NCBI GenBank assembly: GCA_016795425.1
Contig: JAEUHG010000154.1
Span: 1 to 63,821, forward strand
Origin: Verrucomicrobiales bacterium
GTDB lineage: Bacteria; Verrucomicrobiota; Verrucomicrobiia; Limisphaerales; CAIMTB01
Reading direction: 5' to 3'
Length of the DNA: 63,821 nucleotides
In this document: one piece after another, positions 17,643 through 27,713 of the stretch
Layout: every line of letters starts with the position of its first letter
How positions within the stretch are numbered: the first letter of the stretch is position 1
The notes under the pieces: model-generated
Told to the model about the DNA's origin: nothing
What the model saw: the letters and a program-made list of their open reading frames with translations, nothing else
Databases searched by the model: none
Position numbers and translations under genes: made by a program

Positions 17643-18605
17643 ATGGTCCCAAAACGAGACATGAAGCCGGAAAAGTTCCCGAAGAAGAAACCGTCCGTAC
17701 AGGCGATTGACCCAACCTTCAGCGTCCCGGCGCTGACCGGCGACACCGCCTTTTTCAAGAAGCCCAAGATCGCCTCCGGCAAGCCGCGGAAGAAAGAGAT
17801 CCCGGAGGGACTATGGACCAAGTGTCCCAAGTGCTCGGAGATGATCTTTGACCGCGAACTTGACGAGAACCTCAAGGTGTGTCCGCGGTGCGAGCACCAT
17901 TTTCCGATTGGCGCCCGGGAGCGTATTCATGCCTTGGTGGAGACCTGTTCGTTCCAGGAGATGGACGCCGATTTGGTCAGTGTCGATGTGCTCAAGTTTT
18001 CGGGAGCCGCCACCTATACGTCGAAACTGGAGGCCAACTACCGAAACACCGGTCTGACCGACGCGGTGGTGACGGGAATCGGGATGATTGGCACGCAGCG
18101 GGTGGCCCTTGGGGTCATGGATTTTTCGTTCCTTGGCGGGTCGATGGGGTCAGTGGTGGGCGAGAAGCTGACGCGATTGATCGAAGCGGGAACGGACCGG
18201 CGCCTGCCGGTGGTGATCATTTCAAGCAGCGGTGGCGCGCGGATGTACGAGGGCATGTTCAGTCTGATGCAGATGGCGAAGACGAGCGGCGCGCTGGCGT
18301 ATCATGCGGCGGCGCGGCTGCCTTACATCAGCGTGCTGACGCATCCGACGACGGCAGGGGTGATGGCGAGTTTCGCGAGTCTGGGTGACCTGATCCTGGC
18401 GGAGCCGGCGGCCATGATTGGGTTCGCCGGACCGCGGGTGATCGAGGCGACGACGCAAGCCGAGTTGCCACCGGGATTTCAGACCACCGAATTCCTGGTT
18501 GAACATGGGTTAATCGACGCGATCGTTTCGCGGCGGGAGATGCGGGAGCGTCTCAAGTTTTACCTCGAATCCATGATGAGCGGCCTCGCCGGTCGGGCGG
18601 CGTGA
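17643..18605 (+). CDS. accD: Acetyl-CoA carboxylase carboxyltransferase subunit beta
   Basis: About 320 residues from the ATG at 17643 (an alternative ATG is at 17661). AccD with AccA transfers the carboxyl group from biotin to acetyl-CoA, giving malonyl-CoA for fatty-acid synthesis. The N-terminal four-cysteine zinc ribbon is present (C61/C64 and C80/C83), followed by the crotonase-fold body with VMDFSFLGGSMGSVVGEK, the ISSSGGARMYEG oxyanion region, TTAGVMASFASLGD and GFAGPRVIEAT. Length and order are normal for the family. It follows comF closely and may share a transcript. accA is not in the window. Confidence 0.95.
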   Translation: MVPKRDMKPEKFPKKKPSVQAIDPTFSVPALTGDTAFFKKPKIASGKPRKKEIPEGLWTKCPKCSEMIFDRELDENLKVCPRCEHHFPIGARERIHALVETCSFQEMDADLVSVDVLKFSGAATYTSKLEANYRNTGLTDAVVTGIGMIGTQRVALGVMDFSFLGGSMGSVVGEKLTRLIEAGTDRRLPVVIISSSGGARMYEGMFSLMQMAKTSGALAYHAAARLPYISVLTHPTTAGVMASFASLGDLILAEPAAMIGFAGPRVIEATTQAELPPGFQTTEFLVEHGLIDAIVSRREMRERLKFYLESMMSGLAGRAA

Positions 18606-18668
18606 GTCGGTAGCCGGGGCGACGCGAGGCTTGACGGGCCGAGGCGAGTCGCGGGACGTTTTGCAGAC

Positions 18669-20015
18669 ATGAAATCCCATTCAGGTTCGGCCTCCGGGGG
18701 GAACCGGCGGAGCTTCTTGAAACGGTCTTCAATGGCGGTGGCGGGCGCGGCGGTAGCGGCGCCCTTCTTCAAGGTGACACCGCGCGCCTTCGCGGCGAAC
18801 AGCGAGACCTTGAAGGTTGGACTGGTGGGCTGCGGCGGTCGCGGGACCGGTGCCGCCAGTCAGGCGCTGCATGGCGACAAGAACGTCGTACTTCACGCCA
18901 TGGGTGACATCTTCGAGGATCGGCTGAAGAACAGCCTCGAGCAGATCAAGAAGGAGCATGGTGAGCGGACCATGGTCACGCCGGACACCAGCTTCCTGGG
19001 CTTCGACGCGATCGATAAGGTCATCGCCAGCGGGGTCGACGTCGTGATCCTGGCGACACCTCCCGGGTTCCGGCCCTACCATCTCAAGCGTTGCGTCGAA
19101 GCCGGCAAGCATGTCTTCACCGAGAAGCCGATGGCCACGGATGGTCCCGGGGTCCGGATGGTGCTGGAGGCGGCGGCGATGGCGCGTCAGAAGAAGCTGG
19201 CGCTCACCTCCGGTTTCTGTTGGCGCTACAATCCGGCCGAGCGCGAGATCATGAAGCGGATTCACGACGGCCAGATCGGCACGCCGATGTCGCTTCAGAA
19301 CACCTACAACACGGGATTCCTGTGGGTGAATCCGCGCAAGCCGGAGTGGAACGACATGACCTACCAATTGCGCAATTGGTACTATTTCACCTGGCTATCG
19401 GGAGATCACCTGGTGGAGCAGGCGGTCCACAGCCTGGACAAGATGCAATGGGCGATGAAAGACGAGCCCCCCGTGAAGTGCGTCGCCCACGGGGGTCGGC
19501 AGGTGCGGACGGGGGCCGATTTCGGACATATCTTCGATCACTTCAGCGTGGTTTACGAATATGCCAGCGGCGCGCGTGGCTATCATTTCTCCCGGCAACA
19601 GGCGAATACGGCCTATGACAATTCCGATTATTTCATCGGGACGAAGGGTGTGGCGCAGATCAAGGCCTTCGGGAACCTGAATATCACCGGCGAAAACCCA
19701 TGGCGGCTGCGGAGCCGCGACGGCATGCCGAACATGTACCAGGTGGAGCACGACGAGATGTATGCCTCGATTCGCAAGGGGCAACCGATCAACGACGGCG
19801 TGTGGATGGCGCACAGTACCTTGGTGGCCATCATGGGCCGGATGGCGGCCTATACGGGCCAGGAAATCAGTTGGGAGCAGGCGCTGAATTCCCAGGAGAA
19901 CCTGGCCAAGTGGGTGACCCATCAGGAGGGCGAGGCCGGCGATCCTAAGTTTGCCTGGGATCTCAAGCTCCGCGTGCCTGCGGTGGCCATTCCTGGACAG
20001 ACCAAGTTCGCCTAG
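18669..20015 (+). CDS. Gfo/Idh/MocA family oxidoreductase with Tat signal
   Basis: 448 residues. The N-terminus has a twin-arginine signal, NRRSFLKRSSMAVAGAAVAA, so the folded, cofactor-loaded enzyme should be exported. The Rossmann motif VGLVGCGGRGTGA follows at about 46-58, then the family's EKPMATD (His/Lys catalytic region) and a C-terminal beta-sheet domain with YHFSRQQANTAYDN. Tat-exported members of this family are strongly expanded in Planctomycetes and Verrucomicrobia and are thought to act on sugars or inositol-like substrates in the periplasm. A long stem-loop lies just after the stop codon, probably shared with the convergent permease gene. Confidence 0.88.
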   Translation: MKSHSGSASGGNRRSFLKRSSMAVAGAAVAAPFFKVTPRAFAANSETLKVGLVGCGGRGTGAASQALHGDKNVVLHAMGDIFEDRLKNSLEQIKKEHGERTMVTPDTSFLGFDAIDKVIASGVDVVILATPPGFRPYHLKRCVEAGKHVFTEKPMATDGPGVRMVLEAAAMARQKKLALTSGFCWRYNPAEREIMKRIHDGQIGTPMSLQNTYNTGFLWVNPRKPEWNDMTYQLRNWYYFTWLSGDHLVEQAVHSLDKMQWAMKDEPPVKCVAHGGRQVRTGADFGHIFDHFSVVYEYASGARGYHFSRQQANTAYDNSDYFIGTKGVAQIKAFGNLNITGENPWRLRSRDGMPNMYQVEHDEMYASIRKGQPINDGVWMAHSTLVAIMGRMAAYTGQEISWEQALNSQENLAKWVTHQEGEAGDPKFAWDLKLRVPAVAIPGQTKFA

Positions 20016-20030
20016 CGACGACCGCTCACC

Positions 20031-20073
20031 AGAAGCCGGTGCCGGATCTATCCATATCCCGGCACCGGCTTCT
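20031..20073. terminator. Bidirectional transcription terminator hairpin
   Basis: A perfect 15-bp stem, AGAAGCCGGTGCCGG at 20031-20045 with its complement at 20059-20073, around a 13-nt loop. It sits between two convergent stop codons (20015 and 20094), the expected place for a shared terminator. There is only a short pyrimidine stretch after the stem. Confidence 0.75.
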
Positions 20074-20093
20074 CCGTTTCCGGGGACTCGCGA

Positions 20094-21152
20094 CTACACG
20101 CGCAGCAACAGGTCGCTGTGTTCGTCCTCGGCGTTGGTTGGCAGAGACGGTTCCGCTTGGGCGCGAGCGCGGGATGCTTCCACCTTGATGTAGTGCAGGA
20201 CGATCGGGGCGAGAATCATTCCAGGGATGCCCATCAACTTCTCGCCGAGCAACAGGCCCAGCAGTGTGAGCCACATGGGATTCTTGATGCGGTCGCCAAT
20301 GATCTTGCTGTTCAGGAAGTACTCCAGCTTGTGAATGCTGATGAGGAAGATCAGGGCCACGAGCGCCATCTTGGGTGAAATGGTGAACGCGACACCGGTG
20401 ATGAGCGTGTTGCTCAGGATGTTCCCGATAATGGGCAGCAGGCCGCAGAGAAAAGTGCAGGCCACCAGGACCGTCGCGAAGGGAAATCCCGCCCAAAAAA
20501 GAAAGACGGCCGTCAGACCCGTGTTGATTACCGAAATGAGAATCTGCGCCCCCATGACGATGGTGAAGCTGCGGTAAAAGGTCACGAAGCGGGTGGCGAT
20601 TTCGCGGGCGGTCAACGCGTAGAGACTGTCGTGGGCCGTGTGCGGATCATCTTCCACGCCCAGCTTGGCGCTGATGAAGAGGCTTACCGCGACCACGATT
20701 CCGATCACGATGTAGACCAGGACAAAGACCGCGTCCCGGGCATACCGCCCGATATTGGCGAACTTTTCACGCGCCTCCGTGAGGGCCAGTTGGCGCAGGC
20801 TGGCATAGTCCGTGAACGGAAGCTCGATGCCCTGCTTCTCCGCGAATCCCACCACGGCCGGAATGGTCGTTTCCGTGATGTGCGGGAAGGCAACGTAGGC
20901 CTGTTTGGTGAAGAAATAGAGTCCATAGGAGGTTCCCATCACGACGATGGCGAAAATCACGATCCCTATGGGTTTGCTGCGCCCGCCGCTGAACTGTCGC
21001 AGCGCGAAGTACGAGAACAACGTGGTCAGCAGCAGCGTCGTCATGTGCAGGCCCCCGATGAGGAGCATCATGAGCGCCATGAACAGGTAGGAAATTCGGC
21101 GGGGTGTGAACCACGGTGTACGTTCGGCGACCGGCGGGGTGAGTTCGTTCAT
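20094..21152 (-). CDS. AI-2E family transporter
   Basis: 352-residue polytopic membrane protein of the AI-2E transporter superfamily (PF01594). Hydrophobic segments occur around residues 17-47 (two closely spaced), 62-82, 146-168 and in the C-terminal half, where the signature ILISVINTGLTAVFLFWAGFPFA and the following glycine/proline-rich FLCGLLPIIGNILSN occur. Members transport autoinducer-2, act as sodium/proton antiporters or have unknown substrates, so the name is only a family label. It begins 21 bases after the glyS stop on the same strand and is probably read from the glyS promoter. Confidence 0.85.
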   Translation of the reverse strand: MNELTPPVAERTPWFTPRRISYLFMALMMLLIGGLHMTTLLLTTLFSYFALRQFSGGRSKPIGIVIFAIVVMGTSYGLYFFTKQAYVAFPHITETTIPAVVGFAEKQGIELPFTDYASLRQLALTEAREKFANIGRYARDAVFVLVYIVIGIVVAVSLFISAKLGVEDDPHTAHDSLYALTAREIATRFVTFYRSFTIVMGAQILISVINTGLTAVFLFWAGFPFATVLVACTFLCGLLPIIGNILSNTLITGVAFTISPKMALVALIFLISIHKLEYFLNSKIIGDRIKNPMWLTLLGLLLGEKLMGIPGMILAPIVLHYIKVEASRARAQAEPSLPTNAEDEHSDLLLRV

Positions 21153-21173
21153 GGGTGGTTTGAGAGCGTGCGG

Positions 21174-22943
21174 CTACCGAAGGCGGGAACCGAACCAGGC
21201 CAGCAAATCACCCACGGCAAGACGCTCCTGTCGACCGTCATCCCGGTGGCGCACCGTGACGGTATCCCGCAGTTCAGGGGTTTCACCCAGCGTGTCGAAA
21301 TCAATCGTGACACCAAACGGAGTGCCGGCCTCGTCCTGGCGCGCATAACGGCGCCCGATCGATCCGGCCTCATCGTAGAAAACGTGGAAATGGGGCCGGA
21401 GCAGGTCACGGATTTCCTCCGCTCTCTTGACCAATTCGGGCTTGTTCTTGAGCAATGGAAACACGCCGATTTTCACCGGGGCCACCCGGGGATGGAACCG
21501 CATGATGGTGCGTGTCTCTTTCTTGCCCTTCTCGTCGGTGACCTCGTCCTCCCGAAAAGCATGGGTGATCAGGGCGAGAATGAGACGATCGACACCCGCC
21601 GATGGTTCGATGACGTGGGGCACGTAGTAGCCGCGTCCCAGTTGGCTGGCATCCTCGGCGGCCTGTTTGTCGGCAGCTTCGGTGGGAAGTCCGGTCTTCT
21701 CGAGGTAGCGCTTGCGTGCCGCGGCATAGCGGTCGGCGAGGGCACGCTGGGTGTCGGGCGCCAGCTTGGCCCAGGCGCCCTTCAGTTCCTCGTCGAAGAC
21801 CGTCATCGACTTGCCGGAACAACGCTGGTGTTGGGACAGGTCGAAATCGCTACGGGCGGCGATGCCTTCGAGTTCCTGGGTGCCGAACGGGAATTTGAAC
21901 AGCAGATCGACGGTGGCGCGGGCGTAATGGGCGAGTTCCTCGGGCTTCTGCCAGTATTCCTCGAGAGAGGTGCGGGGAAGTCCGATGCTTTCATAAAAGC
22001 GGATGCGTTCCTCCACCCAGTATTGGTGCCACATCTGCCATCCCCATTGGGGTTGGGGCTGCCCCGGATGACCCGGACCCGAGGGAGTGGCAACCGTGCC
22101 GCAGATGGCTTCGATCGCTTCGTCCGGGCGGATGAAGAACTCGAGCTCCATCTGCTCGAACTCGCGGGATCGGAAGGTGAAATTCCGCGGAGTCACCTCG
22201 TTGCGAAAAGCCTTTCCGACCTGGGCAATGCCGAACGGCACCTTTTGTCGGGAGGTTTCGAGCACATTCTTGAACTGTGCGAAAATGGCCTGGGCGGTCT
22301 CCGGTCGAAGGTAGGCCACGTTGTCCTCGTCGGCGACGGGGCCGACGTAGGTCTTGAACATCAGATTGAAGGGGCGCGGCTCGGTGAGCAGGGCGCCATT
22401 CTCGGGATTGTAGCGCTGGGAATTCTCGACCTTCTCGGTGCGTTCGCCGAGTAGTTCGGCCTGGGCGAGGCCCCGTTGTTGGTAGAACAACTGGGCGGTG
22501 CGGCGGGCGCTCTCGGGTGGTTTGCCGGCCGGAAGGAGGACGGAGAACGGTTCGTTGAGTTCGCGTCCCGAGGCGGTGTCGCGCGCGCCGGCAAAGTGGT
22601 AGGCGATGCCGGACTGCGGTTCGACCTGGTCGGAGCGGAAGCGTTTCTTGGTGAGGAGGCAATCCGACATGGGGTCGCTGAAAGTGTCGACATGCCCCGA
22701 AGCCTTCCAAATCTGCGGGTGCATGATGATGGTGGCTTCCAGGCCGACCACGTCCTCGCGCATCCGGGTCATGGTGTTCCACCAGAGCTCCTTGACGTTG
22801 CGTTTCAGTTCCGCACCGAGCGGGCCGTAGTCCCAGAATCCGTTGATACCGCCGTAGATGTCGGACGACTGGAACACGAAGCCGCGCCGCTTGCACAGCG
22901 ACACGATCTTCTCCATTACCGGGATGTCCTTTGCCTCTGCCAT
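21174..22943 (-). CDS. glyS: Glycine--tRNA ligase (single-chain, alpha2 type)
   Basis: 589 residues from the ATG at 22943, which gives the standard opening KIVSLCKRRGFVFQSSDIYGG; the longer open frame upstream has no family match and overlaps the divergent gene. It attaches glycine to tRNA-Gly. Class II motifs are present: GFWDYGPLGAELKRN, motif 2 around AFRNEVTPRNFTFRSREF (ATP-binding Arg), and motif 3 in EPSAGVDRLILAL. The C-terminal anticodon-binding domain ends with GVTIDFDTLGE and VTVRHRDD. This is the eukaryote/Gram-positive-like single polypeptide, not the alpha2beta2 form. It is followed by the AI-2E permease and faces the PSCyt gene across a 113-base divergent gap. Confidence 0.95.
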   Translation of the reverse strand: MAEAKDIPVMEKIVSLCKRRGFVFQSSDIYGGINGFWDYGPLGAELKRNVKELWWNTMTRMREDVVGLEATIIMHPQIWKASGHVDTFSDPMSDCLLTKKRFRSDQVEPQSGIAYHFAGARDTASGRELNEPFSVLLPAGKPPESARRTAQLFYQQRGLAQAELLGERTEKVENSQRYNPENGALLTEPRPFNLMFKTYVGPVADEDNVAYLRPETAQAIFAQFKNVLETSRQKVPFGIAQVGKAFRNEVTPRNFTFRSREFEQMELEFFIRPDEAIEAICGTVATPSGPGHPGQPQPQWGWQMWHQYWVEERIRFYESIGLPRTSLEEYWQKPEELAHYARATVDLLFKFPFGTQELEGIAARSDFDLSQHQRCSGKSMTVFDEELKGAWAKLAPDTQRALADRYAAARKRYLEKTGLPTEAADKQAAEDASQLGRGYYVPHVIEPSAGVDRLILALITHAFREDEVTDEKGKKETRTIMRFHPRVAPVKIGVFPLLKNKPELVKRAEEIRDLLRPHFHVFYDEAGSIGRRYARQDEAGTPFGVTIDFDTLGETPELRDTVTVRHRDDGRQERLAVGDLLAWFGSRLR

Positions 22944-23056
22944 GTCAGGGAGGCAGTGTCCCGGGGTCGCGCCAGACAAGTCAAGGTGCCGGGAAACACT
23001 TCGCAGCGTCCATTGGCCACTGGTCACCGCCCGATGCCGCTGATAGAACGAGGCTC

Positions 23057-26000
23057 GTGTCTGCCGTGACCATACCTTTTTCCGGATCCCGCCTTGCCCT
23101 GATCGCGGCTTTGGCCATGTGGGGGACGGGATTTGCCGGAGGTGCCGAGACCCCGGATTTCGCAAGGGATGTGCGTCCGATTTTCGAAGAGCACTGTTAC
23201 CGATGCCACGGGCCGCGGCGCCAGGAATCGAGTCTGCGCCTCGACGAACGAACCGCCGCGCTTCAAGGCGGCGAACACGGCGCGCCGCTGGTGCCCGGCA
23301 AACCCGAAGACTCGTTACTTCTGGCCGTTATTGCCGGCCGGCATGCCGAAATAGGACGGATGCCGAAAAAATCCGAACCCCTTCCCGAGGCGAAGGTCGA
23401 GGTCCTTCGGGCATGGATTTCGAATGGGGCGTCCTGGCCTGAAACGGTGCCGGGGAAGGGGGGGGAGCATTCGGTCCATTGGGCCTTTACGGCGCCCGTG
23501 CGACCGCCGGTGCCGGCGGGTGCCACCTCGGGTTCCGGACGGGGCGGCCATGCCATTGACGCCTTCGTGCAGGCGAAGCTCAAGGCGGAAGGTCTGAAGC
23601 CGTCGCCCGAAGCGGACCGGGTGACCTTGCTGCGGCGACTGCATTTCGATCTCGTGGGATTGCCGCCGACGATTGAAGACGTGGATCGGTTTTTGGCGGA
23701 CCAGAGCGAGGGCGCCTATGAACGGGCGGTCGAACGCCTCCTGGCGTCACCGCACTACGGCGAACGGTGGGGGCGCCATTGGTTGGATGCCGCGCGCTAT
23801 GCCGACAGCGATGGCTTCGAGAAGGACAAGCCGCGGTTCATCTGGATGTACCGGGATTGGGTGGTGTCAGCGTTGAACCGCGACCTGCCTTACGACCGGT
23901 TTCTGATCGAGCAGATTGCCGGCGACCTGTTGCCCGATGCCGATCAGGACCAGCGGGTGGCGACCGGTTTCCTGCGGAACGCGATGCTGAACGAAGAGGG
24001 TGGAGTGGACCCGGAGCAGTTCCGGATGGAGGCGATGTTTGATCGGATGGACGCCATCGGGAAGAGCATCCTGGGTCTCACGATTCAATGCGGCCAATGT
24101 CACAACCACAAATTCGACCCACTGAAGCAAGAGGAGTACTACCGACTCTTTTCCTTTTTGAACAATGACCACGAGGCCTCGGTGGTCGCTTACACACCGT
24201 CGGAGCAGATGAAGGTCGCCAACCTGAGGCGCCAAATGAGCGATCTCGAAGCCGATCTGCGCCACCGCCATCCGGATTGGGAGGATCGCATGGCCGCGTG
24301 GGAGGCGACCGTGGCCGAAGAAGGGACCGCGTGGGAGGTGGTGCCCCACATCAACGTCGGGGACAACGGCGAACGATTCTATTATTATTCGGACGGTTCC
24401 GTGCGCGCCGCGAGTTACGCGCCGACCCAATGGACGGCGCGATTTGAAGGGACCAATCGACTCGCCCGTATCGGCGCGTTCCGGTTCGAGCAGTTGACCG
24501 ATCCCAACCTGCCGTGTCACGGCCCCGGGCGGTCCACTCGCGGCATGGCGGCGCTGAGCGAGTTCAAGGTGACGGCGGTCGACGCATCGAATCCGACGAA
24601 CAAGGTCGAAGTAAAATTCGTATCCGCCACCGCCGACTTCGAGGCGCCGGAGCGTTTGTTGGAACCTGAATTTCAATCCGAGGGACGCAAGCGCGGCGGC
24701 GGCGACAAACGAGTCACGGGCCCCGTTCGCTTCGCCATCGATGGCAACGGCGATACGGCGTGGGGAATCGACGCTGGACCCGGACGGCGGAACGTGGCGC
24801 GACAGGCGGTCTTCATTCCGGAGAAACCCATCGAGTTTCCTTCCGGCGCCATTCTGACCTTCGCCCTCCAGCAGAATCACGGCGGTGACAACTCCGACGA
24901 CAATCAGAACCATAATCTGGGTCGTTGGCGGATTAGCGCGACCGGTTCCACGAACGCGATGGCCGACAAGGTCCCGGCGGGGGTGCGCACCATTCTGTCG
25001 ATCCCGCGCGAACGTCGCACGCCGACACAGGTGGCGGCTGTCTTCTCCTACTGGCGCACGACGGTGACGGAGTTCCGGGAGGTGAACGATCGGATCGAGG
25101 CGCTCTGGCGCGAGTGGCCGGACGGCAGCCCAACGCTGACCCTGGCGGAACGGCGTGGCGCGGGGCCGGGCGATGAATCCCGATCGACGCATATCTTGCG
25201 CCGGGGTGATTGGCTGAAACCGTCCGACGAGGTTCAGGCGGAGGTGCCGGCGTTTCTGCATGCATTTCCAGCCGGGGCGCCACGAAACCGGCTGGGATTG
25301 GCGCGTTGGCTGGCGGATCGAGCGTCTCCCACCACCGCGCGCGCATTGGTGAACCGAGTTTGGCAGCAGTATTTTGGGACCGGTCTGGTGGAAACACCGG
25401 AGGATCTGGGCGTGCAGGCGCCTCCTCCGTCCCATCCCGAACTCCTGGACTGGCTGGCTGTGGAGTTCATGGAGCCCACCCAGACTTTGCCTGGCGAACC
25501 GCAGGCGACCCCGTGGAGTCTGAAGCATTTGCACCGGCTCATTCTGCACAGCGCGACGTATCGACAGACTTCACGCGTGACGCCCGAATTGTTGTCGCGC
25601 GATCCCTATAATCGACTGCTCGCGCGGGGGGCGCGATTGAGGGTCGAGGCGGAGGTGGTACGGGACACCGCGCTGGCAGCAAGCGGTTTGCTCAATCCCA
25701 CCATTGGCGGTCCGCCTGCCAATCCACCGGCGCCGGCGTTCCTGTTTCAGCCACCGGCGAGCTACGGTCCAAAGGTATGGAATGAGGAAACGGGACCCGG
25801 TCGTTATCGGCGGGCTCTGTATACATTTCGGTATCGCAGCGTCCCTTATCCGGTGCTGCAGAACTTCGATGCACCGAACGGCGACTTCTCGTGTGTCCGT
25901 CGCGGGCGATCCAATACCCCGCTGCAGGCGTTGACGTCGTTGAACGAGGTGTTGTTCATGGAGGCGGCGCAGGCATTGGCTCGGCGGATGCTGGAGCTGG

Positions 26001-26275
26001 GTGAGTCGACGCCGGATCAAAAGCGGATTGCCCATGGGTTTCGGCGGGTGGTGGGCCGGGAGCCCACCGATACGGAGCTCGGGCAATTGAATGGATTTCT
26101 GGAGCGCCAGCGCCGCCGAGTGGAGGAGGGTTGGATCAGCCCGCAGGAGCTGGCCTTTGGAAAGCCGGGGATACCGGGTGAACTTCCCAAAGGGGCGACG
26201 CCGACGCTGTTGGCGGCGTACACGGCGTTGAGCCGGGCCCTGCTGAATCTCGACGAGACCATCACCAAGGAATAG
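23057..26275 (+). CDS. PSCyt1-DUF1549-DUF1553 secreted cytochrome-like protein
   Basis: About 1072 residues. I place the start at the GTG at 23057 (a second in-frame GTG is at 23066), giving a signal peptide with the core ALIAALAMWGTGFAGGAE; the frame open further upstream would overlap glyS. Domains in order are a planctomycete cytochrome C domain with CYRCHG near residue 42, DUF1549 (PSCyt2, with a YGERWGRHWLDAARYADSDGF motif), a long beta-rich middle region resembling a carbohydrate-binding module, and C-terminal DUF1553 (ALVNRVWQQYFGTGLVETPEDLG). It is followed 7 bases later by a DUF1501 gene. Such pairs are characteristic of Planctomycetes and Verrucomicrobia and are suspected to help degrade polysaccharides; biochemistry is essentially unknown. 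Confidence 0.88.
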   Translation: MSAVTIPFSGSRLALIAALAMWGTGFAGGAETPDFARDVRPIFEEHCYRCHGPRRQESSLRLDERTAALQGGEHGAPLVPGKPEDSLLLAVIAGRHAEIGRMPKKSEPLPEAKVEVLRAWISNGASWPETVPGKGGEHSVHWAFTAPVRPPVPAGATSGSGRGGHAIDAFVQAKLKAEGLKPSPEADRVTLLRRLHFDLVGLPPTIEDVDRFLADQSEGAYERAVERLLASPHYGERWGRHWLDAARYADSDGFEKDKPRFIWMYRDWVVSALNRDLPYDRFLIEQIAGDLLPDADQDQRVATGFLRNAMLNEEGGVDPEQFRMEAMFDRMDAIGKSILGLTIQCGQCHNHKFDPLKQEEYYRLFSFLNNDHEASVVAYTPSEQMKVANLRRQMSDLEADLRHRHPDWEDRMAAWEATVAEEGTAWEVVPHINVGDNGERFYYYSDGSVRAASYAPTQWTARFEGTNRLARIGAFRFEQLTDPNLPCHGPGRSTRGMAALSEFKVTAVDASNPTNKVEVKFVSATADFEAPERLLEPEFQSEGRKRGGGDKRVTGPVRFAIDGNGDTAWGIDAGPGRRNVARQAVFIPEKPIEFPSGAILTFALQQNHGGDNSDDNQNHNLGRWRISATGSTNAMADKVPAGVRTILSIPRERRTPTQVAAVFSYWRTTVTEFREVNDRIEALWREWPDGSPTLTLAERRGAGPGDESRSTHILRRGDWLKPSDEVQAEVPAFLHAFPAGAPRNRLGLARWLADRASPTTARALVNRVWQQYFGTGLVETPEDLGVQAPPPSHPELLDWLAVEFMEPTQTLPGEPQATPWSLKHLHRLILHSATYRQTSRVTPELLSRDPYNRLLARGARLRVEAEVVRDTALAASGLLNPTIGGPPANPPAPAFLFQPPASYGPKVWNEETGPGRYRRALYTFRYRSVPYPVLQNFDAPNGDFSCVRRGRSNTPLQALTSLNEVLFMEAAQALARRMLELGESTPDQKRIAHGFRRVVGREPTDTELGQLNGFLERQRRRVEEGWISPQELAFGKPGIPGELPKGATPTLLAAYTALSRALLNLDETITKE

Positions 26276-26282
26276 GCGACGG

Positions 26283-27713
26283 ATGAATTGCCAATCCCAT
26301 CTTTACCAGGGCCAGGACCCGCGGGCTGTTTCGCGACGCTGGTTCTTCCATCAATGCGGCGTTGGCTTGGGGACCATCGCGCTCGGTCAATTGCTGCAGC
26401 AGAGTGGGCAGGCGGCCGTGGCGAGCGATCCGATGGCAGCGAAACGACCGCCGCTGACGGCCAAAGCCAAGAGAGTGATCTATCTCTTCATGGCCGGAGC
26501 CCCCAGCCACTTGGAGATGTTCGACAACAAGCCGGTGCTAGCGAAGTTCGATGGAACCCTGCCTCCGGCAGAATTGCTGAAGGGCTATCGGGCGGCGTTC
26601 ATCAATCCGCAGAGCAAGCTCCTCGGACCCAAGTTCAAGTTCGCCCGGCACGGGAAGTGCGGAGCCGAACTGTCGGAGCTGCTGCCGCATCTTTCCGAAG
26701 TGGTGGACGATCTCGCCATCGTGCGTGGCATGGCCACGGATGCGTTTAATCACGCACCCGGTCAGATCCTGATGAGCACGGGTTCCCAGATCTTCGGACG
26801 TCCGAGTTTCGGAGCCTGGACGCTCTATGGATTGGGCTCGGAGTCGCAGGATCTGCCTGGATTTGTGGTGTTCAGCACCGGATCAAAAGGCCCCAGTGGA
26901 GGGGCTTCGAACTGGGGTTCGGGCTTCCTGCCGACCGTTTATTCGGGGGTGCAATTTCGAACCAGCGGCGATCCGGTTCTCTACCTATCGAACCCGCCAG
27001 GAGTCGATGCCGCCCTGCAGAACGACACCATTTCGACGGTGAACACGCTGAACCGCCTGCGATTGGACGCCGTGGGTGATCCTGAGATCGCCACAAGGAT
27101 CAGCGCATTCGAGATGGCCTACCGCATGCAGAGCAGCGCGCCGGACGCGGTGGATCTGAACAAGGAGTCCAAGGCCACACTGGAAATGTATGGGGCCGAG
27201 CCCGGGAAGAATTCCTTCGCGAACAGTTGCTTGCTGGCTCGCCGCCTCGTCGAGCGCGGGGTGCGGTTCGTCGAGATCTTTCATGAGGCCTGGGATCAGC
27301 ACGGCAACCTGGTCGGTGATCTCAAGAAGAACTGCCGCGACACCGACCGAGCGTGCGCCGCGCTCATCAAAGACCTCAAGCAACGCGGGTTGCTCGAAGA
27401 CACGCTGGTGGTGTGGGGCGGGGAATTTGGCCGCACGCCGATGGTCCAGGGCGGCAGCGATGGACGGGACCACCATCCGAACGCCTTCACCATGTGGCTG
27501 GCCGGCGGAGGTGTGAAACCCGGGATTACGTTGGGCGAAACCGATGACCTGGGCTTCAACGTGGCCAAGGACAGGGTGCATGTCCATGACCTGCACGCGA
27601 CGCTTCTGCATCTGCTCGGGTTTGATCACGAGAAACTAGTGTACCGCTTCCAGGGGCGTGATTTTCGGTTGACCGACGTCCATGGCGAGGTGGTTCGGAA
27701 ACTCCTCGCGTGA
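26283..27713 (+). CDS. DUF1501 family protein (alkaline-phosphatase/sulfatase-like fold)
   Basis: 476 residues of DUF1501 (PF07394). The N-terminus contains SRRWFFHQCGVGLGTIALG, a Tat-like signal with twin arginines. The body resembles the alkaline phosphatase superfamily, with FMAGAPSHLEMFDNKP at the front, EIFHEAWDQHGN with the conserved DxH, VVWGGEFGRTP, and the metal-type motif GRDHHP. The C-terminus carries the HVHDLHATLLHLLG motif typical of the family. It follows the PSCyt protein with a 7-base gap, the usual partner arrangement. The enzymatic reaction is unproven for the family. The last four bases overlap the bioD start (GTGA). Confidence 0.88.
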   Translation: MNCQSHLYQGQDPRAVSRRWFFHQCGVGLGTIALGQLLQQSGQAAVASDPMAAKRPPLTAKAKRVIYLFMAGAPSHLEMFDNKPVLAKFDGTLPPAELLKGYRAAFINPQSKLLGPKFKFARHGKCGAELSELLPHLSEVVDDLAIVRGMATDAFNHAPGQILMSTGSQIFGRPSFGAWTLYGLGSESQDLPGFVVFSTGSKGPSGGASNWGSGFLPTVYSGVQFRTSGDPVLYLSNPPGVDAALQNDTISTVNTLNRLRLDAVGDPEIATRISAFEMAYRMQSSAPDAVDLNKESKATLEMYGAEPGKNSFANSCLLARRLVERGVRFVEIFHEAWDQHGNLVGDLKKNCRDTDRACAALIKDLKQRGLLEDTLVVWGGEFGRTPMVQGGSDGRDHHPNAFTMWLAGGGVKPGITLGETDDLGFNVAKDRVHVHDLHATLLHLLGFDHEKLVYRFQGRDFRLTDVHGEVVRKLLA